DNA from: Salinivirgaceae bacterium | GTDB lineage: Bacteria > Bacteroidota > Bacteroidia > Bacteroidales > Salinivirgaceae | Assembly: GCA_002869335.1 (NCBI GenBank) | Contig: PKTE01000267.1 | Coordinates: 1 to 34,947, forward strand | DNA length: 34,947 nt | Reading direction: 5' to 3' | Shown: positions 1 to 9,341 of the stretch, one piece after another | Position numbering within the stretch: the first letter of the stretch is position 1 | How the letters are laid out: each line of letters starts with the position of its first letter | The notes under the pieces: generated by a model | Databases searched by the model: none | What the model was told of the DNA's origin: nothing | Seen by the model: the letters and a program-made list of their open reading frames with translations, nothing else | Translations under genes and position numbers: made by a program

Positions 1-1
1 A

Positions 2-1402
2 GTAACTGAAAATAACCAACAAGCATATGTTATTGGTGGTTACGTGAGAGATATGTTCCTGCAAAGGCCTTCGAAAGATATAGATATAGTGGTTGAGGGA
101 AGTGGAATTGGAATGGCAAAGCAGGTTGCAAAGTCAATTAGTCACAAAATTAATGTTTCTTATTTCAAGCGTTTTGGGACCGCAATGTTTCAATGGGAGG
201 GGATTGAATATGAGTTTGTCGGAGCAAGAAAAGAATCATACACAAAAGAGTCCAGAAATCCAGTTGTTGAAGATGGAACAATTGAGGATGATCAACTTCG
301 TAGAGACTTTACTATAAATGCTTTGGCAATTAGTTTACATGCTGATTCTTTTGGTGAACTTGTGGATCCATTTAGTGGGTTAAATGATTTAAAAAGAGGG
401 CTGATTCGCACGCCACAAGATCCTGATATTACTTTTTCTGATGATCCCCTGAGAATGTTACGTGCCATTCGTTTTGCTTCTCAATTGAATTTTCAAATAG
501 ATGAAGATGCTTATAATGCCATTGAAAAAAATGTTGAACGGCTTGAAATTATTAGCAAAGAGAGAATTAACGATGAGTTACATAAAATTATGTTATCGCC
601 AAAACCGAGTATAGGGTTTATTCTTTTGGCTAAAACTGGCATATTGTCATACGTTTTTCCTGAGTTGGCTGAAATGCAAGGTGTAGATACAAAAAATGGA
701 ATGGCACATAAAGATAATTTCTTGCATTCACTAAAAGTAGTTGATAATATTGCCAGATTGACAGACGACCTTTGGTTAAGATGGTCCGCATTACTGCACG
801 ATATTGGAAAACCGCCTACCAAAAGATTTCTCGAAGGACATGGCTGGACCTTTCATGGACATGAGTTTAAAGGTTCAAAGATGATACCTGCCATTTTTAA
901 AAAGCTGAAACTACCATTAAATCAAAAGATGAAATATGTGCAGAAAATGGTAAGCCTACACATGAGACCTATTGTTTTGGTAGAAGATGAAGTAACTGAT
1001 TCGGCAGTGCGTAGATTATTGAATGATGCTGGAGATGATATTGATGATTTGATGTTGCTATGTGAGGCTGATATTACATCTAAAAATCATGAGAAAGTTC
1101 AGCGATATCTGAATAATTATCAGATTGTTAGGCAGAAGCTTCAGGAAGTGGAAGAGAAGGATCGTGTGAGAAACTTTCAGCCGCCTGTAACCGGCGAAAT
1201 GATTATTGAAGCTTTTGATATCCAGCCTTCAAAAATAGTAGGAGACACTAAGAAGGCTATTAAAGATGCCATACTGGATGGGGAGATAAAGAACGATTTT
1301 AATGAAGCATGGGATTTTATGATCAGTTTTGCTGCCGAGCATGGCTATGTACCAGTTAAAACTAAGGAAGAGGTTATTGAAGCTTTAAATCGAGCAAAAT
1401 AG
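2..1402 (+). CDS. cca: CCA tRNA nucleotidyltransferase with HD domain (5' end outside window)
   Basis: Adds or repairs the 3' CCA of tRNA. The frame is open from base 2, before the GTG at 44, and the extra codons supply the start of the class II nucleotidyltransferase signature VIGGYVRD. The gene therefore begins upstream of the window and 466 residues are visible. Seen in order (visible numbering): GGYVRD (12-17), the metal-binding pair DID (26-28), the [10 protein letters not shown] motif (about 100-109), the [14 protein letters not shown] helix (about 148-161) and an HD phosphohydrolase domain with LLHDIGKPP (HD at 266-267). Poly(A) polymerase shares the N-terminal fold, but an HD domain in a Bacteroidota protein of this length favours CCA-adding activity. 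The 3' end overlaps the convergent gene at 1374-2393 by 29 bases. Stop is TAG. Confidence 0.93.
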   Translation, partial: VTENNQQAYVIGGYVRDMFLQRPSKDIDIVVEGSGIGMAKQVAKSISHKINVSYFKRFGTAMFQWEGIEYEFVGARKESYTKESRNPVVEDGTIEDDQLRRDFTINALAISLHADSFGELVDPFSGLNDLKRGLIRTPQDPDITFSDDPLRMLRAIRFASQLNFQIDEDAYNAIEKNVERLEIISKERINDELHKIMLSPKPSIGFILLAKTGILSYVFPELAEMQGVDTKNGMAHKDNFLHSLKVVDNIARLTDDLWLRWSALLHDIGKPPTKRFLEGHGWTFHGHEFKGSKMIPAIFKKLKLPLNQKMKYVQKMVSLHMRPIVLVEDEVTDSAVRRLLNDAGDDIDDLMLLCEADITSKNHEKVQRYLNNYQIVRQKLQEVEEKDRVRNFQPPVTGEMIIEAFDIQPSKIVGDTKKAIKDAILDGEIKNDFNEAWDFMISFAAEHGYVPVKTKEEVIEALNRAK

Positions 1403-2393
1403 GCAAGTGGTCGCTGAATCCTCCATGATATTTAAACCCGATAAATGTTCTATAAGGTTTTTTACCTGTGTATTTTTTGTCTTCTTCCAAAAGCAGATCA
1501 ATATTACCAACTTTTACATTTGCCTCTGAAGTATAAATCTTATTGCTCTCATTGAGCATTGATTTTGAAACTATAAACTGATCAATGGTCGACCATTGTC
1601 CTTGATACCTATGTGTTCCTTTGTAACCGTATTTTGAAATTGAGCTACTTAGATTTATAAGCTTGTGGTCGTTGCTATTGTCTTTTGAAGTAGCATTCAA
1701 ATGTTTTGTAATAGATTCATCTTCAGGGGTATCATTAAAGTCACCTGTAATCACAATATTTGCATTCGGATTTACAGCTAATATGCTATCCGTATATTTT
1801 TTTAGTGTCCGGGCTGCTTCTGCTCTAAAAGGTATTGTTGCAATAGCTCCTCCATATTTTGAAGGCCAGTGATTTACAAAAATATGAAGTGTATCCTTAT
1901 TTTTAAGCAGTGCTTTAAAATGGAGTATATCTCTTGTTCTTTTATCTGGTTTGCCCTCGAATCTGATTTTAACCATATGGTGTTCTAGTGGCCATACCGT
2001 TTTAGGATTGTAGATAAGTCCCACATCAATACCCCGAAAGTCTTCGCTTTCTTCGTGCACGATTTGATAATCTTGATCTATAAGAGGTGTTTTTTTTATT
2101 AATTCTTGTAAAACAAATCTATTCTCAATTTCGCAAAAAGCCATTATATCAGGTATTTGCCATTGACTAAAAGCTGAAATAGCTTTATATATTTTCGATG
2201 TTTTTTGGTTGAATTTATACCAGGTCCAATGTCGTGTTCCTTCCTCAGTAAATTCTTCATCTCTGGTTATGCTATCATCTATGGGGTCGAAATAGTTTTC
2301 AACGTTATAAAATACAATACGAAAATCGTTATCCTGGGCAGAGCCAACTGTAACCGTAATCAGAATTATGAAGATTATATAAAGTTTTTTCAT
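1374..2393 (-). CDS. Secreted endonuclease/exonuclease/phosphatase-fold protein
   Basis: 339 residues with an N-terminal signal peptide (about 1-19, ending GSAQ), so it is exported to the periplasm or beyond. The metal-dependent EEP (DNase I-like) fold is indicated by N30 and E32 in [14 protein letters not shown] (87-91), NHWPS (174-178), GDFND (217-221) and the C-terminal SDHLP (327-331). These are the usual metal-binding and catalytic positions of the superfamily. The substrate cannot be told from sequence: members cleave DNA, phosphoinositides or other phosphodiesters. The start lies 2 bases after the stop of the upstream lipoprotein gene, so the two are probably cotranscribed. The gene runs 29 bases into the convergent cca gene. 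Confidence 0.88.
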   Translation of the reverse strand: MKKLYIIFIILITVTVGSAQDNDFRIVFYNVENYFDPIDDSITRDEEFTEEGTRHWTWYKFNQKTSKIYKAISAFSQWQIPDIMAFCEIENRFVLQELIKKTPLIDQDYQIVHEESEDFRGIDVGLIYNPKTVWPLEHHMVKIRFEGKPDKRTRDILHFKALLKNKDTLHIFVNHWPSKYGGAIATIPFRAEAARTLKKYTDSILAVNPNANIVITGDFNDTPEDESITKHLNATSKDNSNDHKLINLSSSISKYGYKGTHRYQGQWSTIDQFIVSKSMLNESNKIYTSEANVKVGNIDLLLEEDKKYTGKKPYRTFIGFKYHGGFSDHLPILLDLKLQ

Positions 2394-2395
2394 AA

Positions 2396-3838
2396 TTATT
2401 GATTTCTTTCATATGCACCCATATCCGGAGATTGATCTACAGTTCTACTTTTACCATTCAGGTCTATCGGGTTAATAATTCCATATTCTGGTTTACCTGC
2501 ATTAATTGCTGGTGATAATGTGTCTAATTCAAAAATGTAGTTCTCCCTATTAACAAATCTGGGACCTTCCTGCGGACTAATAATGAGGTTTTTGAAGTGA
2601 TCTTCATTAGTTGCATCAAAGTCTTCGTTGAGTTTTACAAGGCAATGATCGAATAAGTAATTGAAAATACCTTCACCAGCATAATCTATTACGATCTCAT
2701 TTCCCATGTCTCCACCATCACCATAGATGATTGAATTTGTGAAAGTTACATTTGTTAGATCATAGACATATGCAGCGTTATTGTATGTAAAATAGTTATT
2801 TAGTGCTACTGAAGCTGTATTGCGTATTGCATAAGGAGTGTAGTTGGCGATGGTAATTTGATTGAAATTGTAGTCCCCACCTAATGTCAATGCTATGGCA
2901 TGACTAGCACAATTATTTATAACAAGATTGAATCCATTAACTCTGCTAGTTTGAGCATAGATTCCAGCTAAGTTCATATTGGAAATTATAGTATTTGATA
3001 TTTTTAAAGTAGGTTGTGTACCTACTGCTGAATCTAACTGAATACCTTTATTGGCATTTTTAATAATGGCATAATTAATTTCGTTTTCAAAGCTGCCTGG
3101 CAAGAAATGAATGCCTCCAAAAACATATGTCGCTCCATTTTCTAAATAGGTATATGCTCCCCATTGTCCAGGTTTGTCTTCATAAAAAGTTTCTAATCTG
3201 TCGCCTTGAAAGGTGATTATATTGGATATGTTTCCAAGTGCTTTTAATGACCCTCGCACGAACAAACTGGCTCCTTCATGAAAATATACCTTTGTTCCGG
3301 GTAAAATATTTAGTGTTTCTAATGAATCAACTAGAATAGAACTATAAATGAGATAAGGTTTTCCCGGTCCCCATGTTGATGTGCTTAGTACGCTATCTTT
3401 GAGTAAGTTGATGTTTTGACCAAAGGCCAGCATTTTTATATCCTGTATGTTTCCATTGGTTTGAAATACAATTGAGTCTTCTTCAATCAAGTCATCTTCT
3501 GAAGGGTCAATATTTACCTCAACAAAAACAAATATGCTGTCTTTAGAAGCAATTTCAAGATTGGTGACCAGGTTAGATGCATATCCATCAACATTCATAT
3601 GGTATTTAGATGTATTTCCTTTTCCCATTTGAATGCTACTTATTTTAACGGCCTGATCATATGTATTATATACTTTAAACCTTTTTGTTGCCGAACCAAT
3701 TCCCGTAAATACTGTGTCAAACATGATTGTATCTGTAGAAAATTTTAATTGAACAGATGGACTGGTCAGTATCTCATCATCTTTGCATGCTGAAAAGGCA
3801 ATGGCAATTATTGTTAATATGAATAGTGTTGATCGCAT
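2396..3838 (-). CDS. Lipoprotein with probable right-handed beta-helix
   Basis: 480 residues. The N-terminus is a lipoprotein signal with Cys18 after IAFSA, followed by acidic KDDE, so it should be lipidated at the outer or inner membrane. Residues of roughly 25-130 look like an Ig-like domain (DTVFTGIGSATKRFKVYN). The rest is rich in short Asn/Gly/Ile strands (SNTIISNMNLAGIYAQ, NSIIYGDGGD) typical of parallel beta-helix proteins. The C-terminal DMGAYERNQ with SPAINAG is a closing motif common in Bacteroidota beta-helix surface proteins. No catalytic residues are recognisable. It is first in a two-gene unit with the EEP protein 2 bases downstream; a role in the cell envelope is inference. Confidence 0.8.
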   Translation of the reverse strand: MRSTLFILTIIAIAFSACKDDEILTSPSVQLKFSTDTIMFDTVFTGIGSATKRFKVYNTYDQAVKISSIQMGKGNTSKYHMNVDGYASNLVTNLEIASKDSIFVFVEVNIDPSEDDLIEEDSIVFQTNGNIQDIKMLAFGQNINLLKDSVLSTSTWGPGKPYLIYSSILVDSLETLNILPGTKVYFHEGASLFVRGSLKALGNISNIITFQGDRLETFYEDKPGQWGAYTYLENGATYVFGGIHFLPGSFENEINYAIIKNANKGIQLDSAVGTQPTLKISNTIISNMNLAGIYAQTSRVNGFNLVINNCASHAIALTLGGDYNFNQITIANYTPYAIRNTASVALNNYFTYNNAAYVYDLTNVTFTNSIIYGDGGDMGNEIVIDYAGEGIFNYLFDHCLVKLNEDFDATNEDHFKNLIISPQEGPRFVNRENYIFELDTLSPAINAGKPEYGIINPIDLNGKSRTVDQSPDMGAYERNQ

Positions 3839-3879
3839 TTTATATTGCTAAACGTTGAAATTTTTCTATTAGTGTGGCA

Positions 3880-3919
3880 AATAAACAAAAATAAACCGAT
3901 GATTGCTCACCGATTTATT
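3880..3919 (-). terminator. Intrinsic terminator after the GAF/PAS sensor gene
   Basis: Read on the minus strand, arms 3919-3907 and 3902-3890 form a 13-pair stem with two G-U wobbles around a GCAA tetraloop, followed by a U-rich run (3889 downward). It lies 21 bases past the sensor stop at 3941 and would end the chemotaxis transcription unit before the lipoprotein gene. Confidence 0.8.
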
Positions 3920-3940
3920 AGATTTTTTATGATTGTAGTT

Positions 3941-6211
3941 TTAGAAAAGTTCTACTTCAATTTTCTGGATAAATGCTGTGTATGTATGGACTTTATCCAC
4001 TGTTGCATCAGATAGCAACATTAGAACCTGAACATTGTCCCCGTCTTTTGTTGAGATACTTATTTCTCTACGTTCTCCAACAAATTTATCGGAATTGGTT
4101 GTAACGAATTTATTAACAAATTCATCATTTTCAATAATATCCGGATTGAAAAGCATTTTCACGTTTTGGCCAACTACGTCTTTACGCTCAAAACCCCATA
4201 ATTCTTCTGCCGCTTTATTGAAAAATTCAATCTTTCCGTTTTGGTCAGTTGTTAAAATTGCATCCAAAGCACCTTCAAGTGTCTTTTCATGTCTGATTTT
4301 GCTTTTCTCTACTTCTTTAAAATGCTGGCGAAGTTCTTTTTTGGCAGCATCAAGTCTTTTTTGAAGTTCAACTTCAGAATTCTTAAGTTCTTCTTCTTGC
4401 TGTTTAAGTGTGCGGTTTTGTTCGCTAATTTTTATCTCAAGCTCTTTTTGGTCTGTTATATCCAATGCAAGGACCAGAATCTTATCTACTTCGCCATACA
4501 TATTGTTTACAGCCATAAAGGTCATTTGGAACCATTTGATTTTTTTATCTTTAATGGTAACGCTTAGCTGTCCTTGATATGGCATGCCATTAACGACATT
4601 ATTCCATAATTCATCAAAATCAGTTTGGTCATTGTCAGTAAAGAAATCAAAGATACTTGTCTCTTTTACTTCGTCCATAGTATATCCTACTGCTTCAACG
4701 AATTTTGTATTACATGTAATAAATTTACCAGATGGAGCATATTCAGCTTTTATGTTTGCCAGGTTAAGAGCTCTAATTTGACCTTCATAATCCATTGATT
4801 GCTTTTTGTGTTCTGTTGTATCAATGGCCAGGAATAAAATTTTCTCAACTCCACCAGATTCATTACGAACACAAGTATAAGTCGCCATGGTCCAAAGGTC
4901 TTTCCCTTTTTTGGTAACATGTTTCATGTAACCTTCAAAGTGATGTCCTCCGCGCGAGAGCTCATTCCAAATATCATTAAACCACTCTTTGTCTTTTTCA
5001 TTGATAAACATTGAAATATGATGGCCTTCAACTTCTGAGTTGTTTTCGTAATCGAGTTTGCGCAAAAACTTTGAGTTGGCATATAATAATATTCCGTTTA
5101 CATCGTATTCTGCTCTAATAAGTGTGTGGTTAACAGAATTTGTAAAGCTGATAAATTCTTTTGATTGTTTGGCTGCTTCTTCCTGAGTTGCTTGAAGCTC
5201 TTCCATATTTTGTCGCATTTCTTCTTCTTGTTGCGACAGTCTCTCAGCCTGTTCCTGACTATCTTTTAGTAGCTTAGCTGTTTTGATGTTGATTTTAACA
5301 TTGCTAATGGTTGAGCCAATGTTTTCTGCAATTTTTTCAACGAAGTCAATTTTAAATTTTTCGAATTGTTCAAAACTCGAGAGTTCAATAACACCATGAA
5401 CCTCTTCATTGAATTTAAGCGGAACAATAAGTAAAACAGAAGGATTAGCTTCTCCCAAACCTGAAGTTATATCCACGTAGTCTTGAGGTACTTCATCTAT
5501 ATATAGTGTTTTCTGCTCAAAGGCTGATCTTCCTACCAGGCCTTCTCCCCATTCAAGTCTTTTTTCATTATATTTTTGCCTGTTGTAGGCAAAATGAGCT
5601 GTTAGTTGGAAATGAATATCAGATTCATCAGAATCATCTAGTAAATAAAATCCACCTTGAACAGCATCTGTATATTTACAAAGCTTGCTAATTATCTCGA
5701 AAGATAGTTTGTTGATATCATCATTGTTTTGTCGCAAGATGTCACCAAATTTAGCTAGCCCTTCTGCAACCCAGTGTCTCTGATTATCCTCCTTTTTTCG
5801 GGTTTCTTCTTCTTCTTTTTGTTTTTTTAGGCTGTCTCGTAAACCAAGAAGCTTGCGAATTATTTTATTATTATCCTGGTCCTCTTCAAAGTCAACATTT
5901 CCTTCACTCAAATAAGTAGCAATATCGTTAACTTTACTGTATTGAGTTTTGGTATTATTAATTTCACTTTTAAGTGAATTGATTTTGGTTTCAAAGAATT
6001 TGCCAGCAAACCAGCCAAATAGTGGTAGAATAATCCATAAACTATCTATTAAATAGAGGGCAATATTATTGTGAAGGTCAATAAAATTTTTCCAGTTAAA
6101 ACTGATATGTTGCCCATTTAGTAAACCCTTGATTATAAAGAAGTGTAGTAGGGCAGCAGTTATTATTCCTGCAAATAGAAATGTGATGCTTAGTTTATTA
6201 TTTTTCCCCAT
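3941..6211 (-). CDS. Membrane sensor with HAMP-like, GAF and three PAS domains, no output domain
   Basis: 756 residues from the ATG at 6211 (MGKNNKLS). An in-frame ATG at 6253 would add 14 residues (MIIYKQPCSR...) that look non-native, and the predicted promoter box at 6251-6258 lies between the two, so 6211 is preferred. Order: membrane segment (about 8-31), short loop, membrane segment (about 50-71), HAMP-like linker (about 95-130), GAF (about 150-306), coiled coil, PAS (about 355-470), PAS (about 478-595), coiled coil, PAS (about 645-750). No kinase, cyclase, EAL or methyl-accepting signalling domain is present. It is the last gene of the che locus, so it may feed CheA or be a partner of the His-less kinase-like protein; that is inference. 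The C-terminus is VELF, similar to the CheZ-like protein's LELF. Confidence 0.85.
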   Translation of the reverse strand: MGKNNKLSITFLFAGIITAALLHFFIIKGLLNGQHISFNWKNFIDLHNNIALYLIDSLWIILPLFGWFAGKFFETKINSLKSEINNTKTQYSKVNDIATYLSEGNVDFEEDQDNNKIIRKLLGLRDSLKKQKEEEETRKKEDNQRHWVAEGLAKFGDILRQNNDDINKLSFEIISKLCKYTDAVQGGFYLLDDSDESDIHFQLTAHFAYNRQKYNEKRLEWGEGLVGRSAFEQKTLYIDEVPQDYVDITSGLGEANPSVLLIVPLKFNEEVHGVIELSSFEQFEKFKIDFVEKIAENIGSTISNVKINIKTAKLLKDSQEQAERLSQQEEEMRQNMEELQATQEEAAKQSKEFISFTNSVNHTLIRAEYDVNGILLYANSKFLRKLDYENNSEVEGHHISMFINEKDKEWFNDIWNELSRGGHHFEGYMKHVTKKGKDLWTMATYTCVRNESGGVEKILFLAIDTTEHKKQSMDYEGQIRALNLANIKAEYAPSGKFITCNTKFVEAVGYTMDEVKETSIFDFFTDNDQTDFDELWNNVVNGMPYQGQLSVTIKDKKIKWFQMTFMAVNNMYGEVDKILVLALDITDQKELEIKISEQNRTLKQQEEELKNSEVELQKRLDAAKKELRQHFKEVEKSKIRHEKTLEGALDAILTTDQNGKIEFFNKAAEELWGFERKDVVGQNVKMLFNPDIIENDEFVNKFVTTNSDKFVGERREISISTKDGDNVQVLMLLSDATVDKVHTYTAFIQKIEVELF

Positions 6212-6250
6212 GAGATTACATTTTCGCGAACATGGTTGTTTATAAATTAT

Positions 6251-6283
6251 CAAATATATTATTTTTTGAGTTATTTACAGCAA
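6251..6283 (-). promoter_or_regulatory. Candidate Bacteroidota promoter for the GAF/PAS sensor gene
   Basis: Minus-strand -7 element TATATTTG (6258-6251) fits TAnnTTTG. A TTG at 6283-6281 sits about 22 bases upstream as a possible -33 element. It is located between cheB and the sensor, which are 165 bases apart, so the sensor could be transcribed on its own. Confidence 0.4.
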
Positions 6284-6376
6284 CTCAAAAGAAAAGATTT
6301 CACAAGAATTATGAATCAATTCATTCAAATTTACTCGCTTTTAAGGTATTGGGGATAAGATATAGTATATTAGGGA

Positions 6377-7465
6377 TTATCTTTTGTGTTTATTTACAAA
6401 CCCTGCGATTTGATTAAGTGGTAAAATATGTTGTGCTGCTCCTCTCTCAATAGCTTCCTTAGGCATACCGAATACCACACAAGATTTTTCATCCTGAGCA
6501 ACTGTAATTGCACCAGACTCTTTCATTTCTAATAGCCCTTGCGCTCCATCATCTCCCATACCTGTCATGAGAATGCCAATTGCATTTTTACCAACATATT
6601 GTGATGTTGATCTAAAAAGAACATCAACACTTGGTCTATGTCTGTTTACTAAAGGTCCGTTATTGATTGTAACATAGTATCTTGCACCTGATCTTTTCAC
6701 TAATAAATGATGATTACCCGGGGCTATTAAAGCACGGCCTCGTATAATAGTATCATTTTCAGAAGCTTCTTTAACGGATATTTGGCAAAGTTCGTCTAAT
6801 CTTTCTGCAAATGAGCGTGTAAAATGTTCCGGCATATGTTGTACAATTACAATTCCCGGACTATCAGGTGGAAGTGCCATTAAAAACTCTCTCAAAGCTT
6901 CGGTTCCTCCTGTTGAAGCTCCAACCGCCACTACCAAATCAGTTGTTTCTATCATAGCTTTTGATCTGCGTGGTTGAAGCACAGCATCGGCAGAAAGTTT
7001 TGGGGCCACTTGTTGAATAGATGCTGCAGGTCTTATTTTTTGTACTTTTTTTCTTGTAACTCTTGCTTTTGCAGCACCTTTAATGGCATCTGTTATGCGC
7101 ATGCTAGATTCCTGAAAGAACTGTTTGGTGCTCATATTAGGCTTGGTAATTATATCTACAGCTCCGTATTCAAGTGCTTTTATAGCAGTTTCAGTTCCTT
7201 TGGCAGTTAATGATGAGATAATTATAACCGGAATAGGATGTTGGGTCATAATTTTACGCAGAAAAGTGAGTCCATCCATGCGAGGCATCTCTACATCAAG
7301 TGTTATTACATCAGGAATTTCCTTTTGTATTCTTTTTGCGGCATAGTATGGGTCAGAGGCTGTTGCTATAACTTCAATGTGACTATCTGCGTTTAGTATT
7401 TCAGCAATAGTTTGTCGAACTACAGCAGAATCGTCAACTACTAATACTCGTATCGGTTTTGCCAT
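6377..7465 (-). CDS. cheB: Chemotaxis response regulator protein-glutamate methylesterase CheB
   Basis: 362 residues. An N-terminal receiver (about 5-125) has the acidic pair D11/D12, phospho-acceptor D57 in LDVEMP, and K108. A linker of about 45 residues leads to the C-terminal methylesterase/glutamine deamidase domain with the catalytic Ser184 (GASTGG), His210 (VQHMP) and Asp306 ([10 protein letters not shown]), matching the E. coli CheB triad by motif. It removes methyl groups that CheR adds to chemoreceptors and gives adaptation feedback when CheA phosphorylates it. Length and motifs are complete. The gene sits 53 bases after cheD. Its substrates must be encoded elsewhere, because no methyl-accepting receptor is in this window. 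Confidence 0.96.
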   Translation of the reverse strand: MAKPIRVLVVDDSAVVRQTIAEILNADSHIEVIATASDPYYAAKRIQKEIPDVITLDVEMPRMDGLTFLRKIMTQHPIPVIIISSLTAKGTETAIKALEYGAVDIITKPNMSTKQFFQESSMRITDAIKGAAKARVTRKKVQKIRPAASIQQVAPKLSADAVLQPRRSKAMIETTDLVVAVGASTGGTEALREFLMALPPDSPGIVIVQHMPEHFTRSFAERLDELCQISVKEASENDTIIRGRALIAPGNHHLLVKRSGARYYVTINNGPLVNRHRPSVDVLFRSTSQYVGKNAIGILMTGMGDDGAQGLLEMKESGAITVAQDEKSCVVFGMPKEAIERGAAQHILPLNQIAGFVNKHKR

Positions 7466-7518
7466 ATGATGCGGAATTGACAGTTATTTGTTTATTTCTA
7501 TTAAAAGTACAAAAAAAA

Positions 7519-7992
7519 TTACATTTGTTGCTTATTTATATATTTCATTTTAACACTTCCTGTAAAGGTGTCAAATTGAATTTTTCGACCTAATTTTCCT
7601 CCTGTACTTTCACCATTAATGGGAATATTAAGTTCTTTTAGCATTTTATGAGCCACTTCTATATTTCTGAGACCAATATTAAAATAGTGGTGTTGTGATT
7701 CTATTACTTCTCCTCCTCCAAATACTTTGGCTATTACATTGTGTTTTTTTGCACCATTTTTTAAAATATTTTCAAGTAATTTTTCAATGGCAATATTCCC
7801 ATATTTTGGTGATGCAAGACCTTCTCCGTTCCATAGTGGTAACATAAAATGGTTCATACCTCCAATTTTTGCAATAGGATCATACATACAAATAGCAACA
7901 CATGAACCTAAAAGTGTATTGATAAGGTAATGTTCCTGTGGTGCGTACAGATTTGCCGGATATAGATAGTATATAGGTAATTCCTGGTTCAT
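7519..7992 (-). CDS. cheD: Chemoreceptor glutamine deamidase CheD
   Basis: 157 residues, usual family length. The expected catalytic trio is visible: Cys31 in LLGSCVAIC, His48 in GGMNHFMLP, and a Thr in the GGKLGRKIQFDTFTG segment near residues 131-145. CheD deamidates specific receptor glutamines and, in several bacteria, interacts with CheC-type phosphatases. No CheC is present here; the phosphatase candidate of this locus is the CheZ-like protein at 14818-16554. The start is 3 bases after the stop of the kinase-like gene and cheB follows, so cheD and cheB look like a receptor-modification pair within the operon. Confidence 0.95.
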   Translation of the reverse strand: MNQELPIYYLYPANLYAPQEHYLINTLLGSCVAICMYDPIAKIGGMNHFMLPLWNGEGLASPKYGNIAIEKLLENILKNGAKKHNVIAKVFGGGEVIESQHHYFNIGLRNIEVAHKMLKELNIPINGESTGGKLGRKIQFDTFTGSVKMKYINKQQM

Positions 7993-7995
7993 TGT

Positions 7996-8907
7996 TTAAA
8001 ATTCTTCATCAGAATCTTCGAAAAATATTTGATTTCCATCATCAGAAAAACCTTCTAAATAACTTGTTTCTTCTGGTCTTGGAAGATATATTGTGAAAAC
8101 TGCTCCTTTTTTTGGTTCGCTATCAACAGTAATACGGCCCTCTAGTGATTCTACATACGATTTGGTAACTGAAAGTCCTAAACCATACCCCTCATTAAGG
8201 GAGTGTATTGTACTTTCTCCCTTTACAAACCGGTCAAATAGCTTTTCCTGTTCGTTTTTATTAATACCTACACCATAGTCCCTTACCATTATTTTCAATT
8301 CATCTTTTTCATTTATTTCTGATGAGATTTCAATCTTTTCGGCGGCATTACTGTATTTAATACTATTATTAAGAAGATTAGACATCATTAGCTTAAGTTT
8401 CTCAGAATCAGTTGGGAATTCATGCGGCGATGTCGATTTGTTTTTTGATTTATATTTAAATTGAATCTTAAGTTCTTTTTGTTGAGCTTTATACCTATAG
8501 CTTTCAATTATGCTCTCGATTAATGAATGAATATTAACTATTGCTAATTCAGGTTGTGCCAATCCTGCTTCAATTTTAGCTGCGGCAAAAATATTTTTAA
8601 GTTGAAAATCTAAGTTGAATGCCTCTGAGTGAATAAGCTGGGCAAGAGGGCGTATTTTTTCATATTCATCAATTTTTAGGCTGGTAATACTTTGGCTTAA
8701 CCCAAGAATTGACGCAAATGGATTAACGATTTCATTGGTGACATTGGATAGAAAATGACTTTTAAGTGATTCACTTTCTTTAAGTTTTTCGTTAACTTTT
8801 CTAAGCTGCTCTGACTTTTGCTTTAGCTCAGTTAATGCCTTTTTGTTCTGTTCAAATCGAATTTTTAATTCGTTGAGCAAGTCTTCGTCGGTTATTCTTT
8901 TGTTCAT
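7996..8907 (-). CDS. Histidine kinase-like protein lacking the phospho-acceptor His
   Basis: 303 residues, no membrane segment. An N-terminal coiled coil (about 5-50) leads into a HisKA-like helix reading FLSNVTNEIVNPFASILG (52-69). The canonical form is SHEIRTP, and here the His position is Asn58 (codon AAT, 8734-8736). The ATPase domain looks intact: N-box LMMSNLLNNSIKYS, DYGVGI, LFDRF and GYGLGLS. The C-terminus is an acidic tail ending EDSDEEF. It may bind ATP and act as an allosteric or scaffolding pseudokinase, or phosphorylate a different residue. It sits between a lone receiver and cheD, 3 bases before the latter. The DNA here is clear; the functional reading is inference. Confidence 0.88.
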   Translation of the reverse strand: MNKRITDEDLLNELKIRFEQNKKALTELKQKSEQLRKVNEKLKESESLKSHFLSNVTNEIVNPFASILGLSQSITSLKIDEYEKIRPLAQLIHSEAFNLDFQLKNIFAAAKIEAGLAQPELAIVNIHSLIESIIESYRYKAQQKELKIQFKYKSKNKSTSPHEFPTDSEKLKLMMSNLLNNSIKYSNAAEKIEISSEINEKDELKIMVRDYGVGINKNEQEKLFDRFVKGESTIHSLNEGYGLGLSVTKSYVESLEGRITVDSEPKKGAVFTIYLPRPEETSYLEGFSDDGNQIFFEDSDEEF

Positions 8908-8951
8908 AATAGCAACTTTTTAGTTTACTAATTAATATTTATTAATCAGTT

Positions 8952-9332
8952 TTAAATGAATCTATTGTCAGTAAGTTCATTTAGTTTTTCAAGCAAATCA
9001 TCTTTATCGAAAGGCTTGGCAAGGGTTGCATGTGCACCCAGGTTACTTGCCATTTCAAGGTATTGTTCACTTCCAGTTGATCCACCTCCACTAATAGCTA
9101 ATATTTTTATTCCCGGGTATTTTTGAATTATTTCAATAATACTTTCTAATCCTTCTTTTTCAGGCATAATGATGTCGGTAATTACAAGGTGTATTGGTTC
9201 TTGTTTTAGTAATTCAAGACCTTGATCGCCATTACCGGCTTCAAATATATTTACTGGGTAATCTATGAGAATATCTTTTATTAATTCTCTTAAAAAAATG
9301 TCGTCGTCAATGATTAAAATATTTGTAAGCAT
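8952..9332 (-). CDS. Single-domain response regulator (CheY-like)
   Basis: 126 residues, one receiver domain and nothing else. Acidic residues D9-D11 (IIDDD), phospho-acceptor D53 in VITDIIMP, Ser80 in LAISGGG as the switch Ser/Thr, and Lys105 in LAKPFDK complete the phosphorylation site. It lies 9 bases after cheR and 44 bases before the His-less kinase-like gene, which suggests it partners with CheA or with that protein. It is clearly distinct from the CheY at 14117-14482. It could be an alternative output regulator or a phosphate sink. Confidence 0.9.
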   Translation of the reverse strand: MLTNILIIDDDIFLRELIKDILIDYPVNIFEAGNGDQGLELLKQEPIHLVITDIIMPEKEGLESIIEIIQKYPGIKILAISGGGSTGSEQYLEMASNLGAHATLAKPFDKDDLLEKLNELTDNRFI

Positions 9333-9341
9333 TTAGTTGAT

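Noticed and set aside
511-822. Minus-strand open frame inside cca
   Set aside because: Lies wholly within the conserved HD and tRNA-binding region of the plus-strand gene and has no recognisable domain.
44-1402. GTG at 44 as the start of the CCA enzyme
   Set aside because: It lies inside the conserved GGYVRD motif, and the frame is open back to base 2; the gene begins outside the window.
4035-4567. Plus-strand open frames opposite the GAF/PAS sensor
   Set aside because: Low-complexity Phe/Ser/Leu translations of the complementary strand of a strong coding region, with no motif.
6212-6253. Upstream ATG at 6253 as the start of the GAF/PAS sensor
   Set aside because: It adds 14 non-membrane, Cys-rich residues before a clean MGKNNKLS start, and would place the promoter-like TATATTTG over the start codon.
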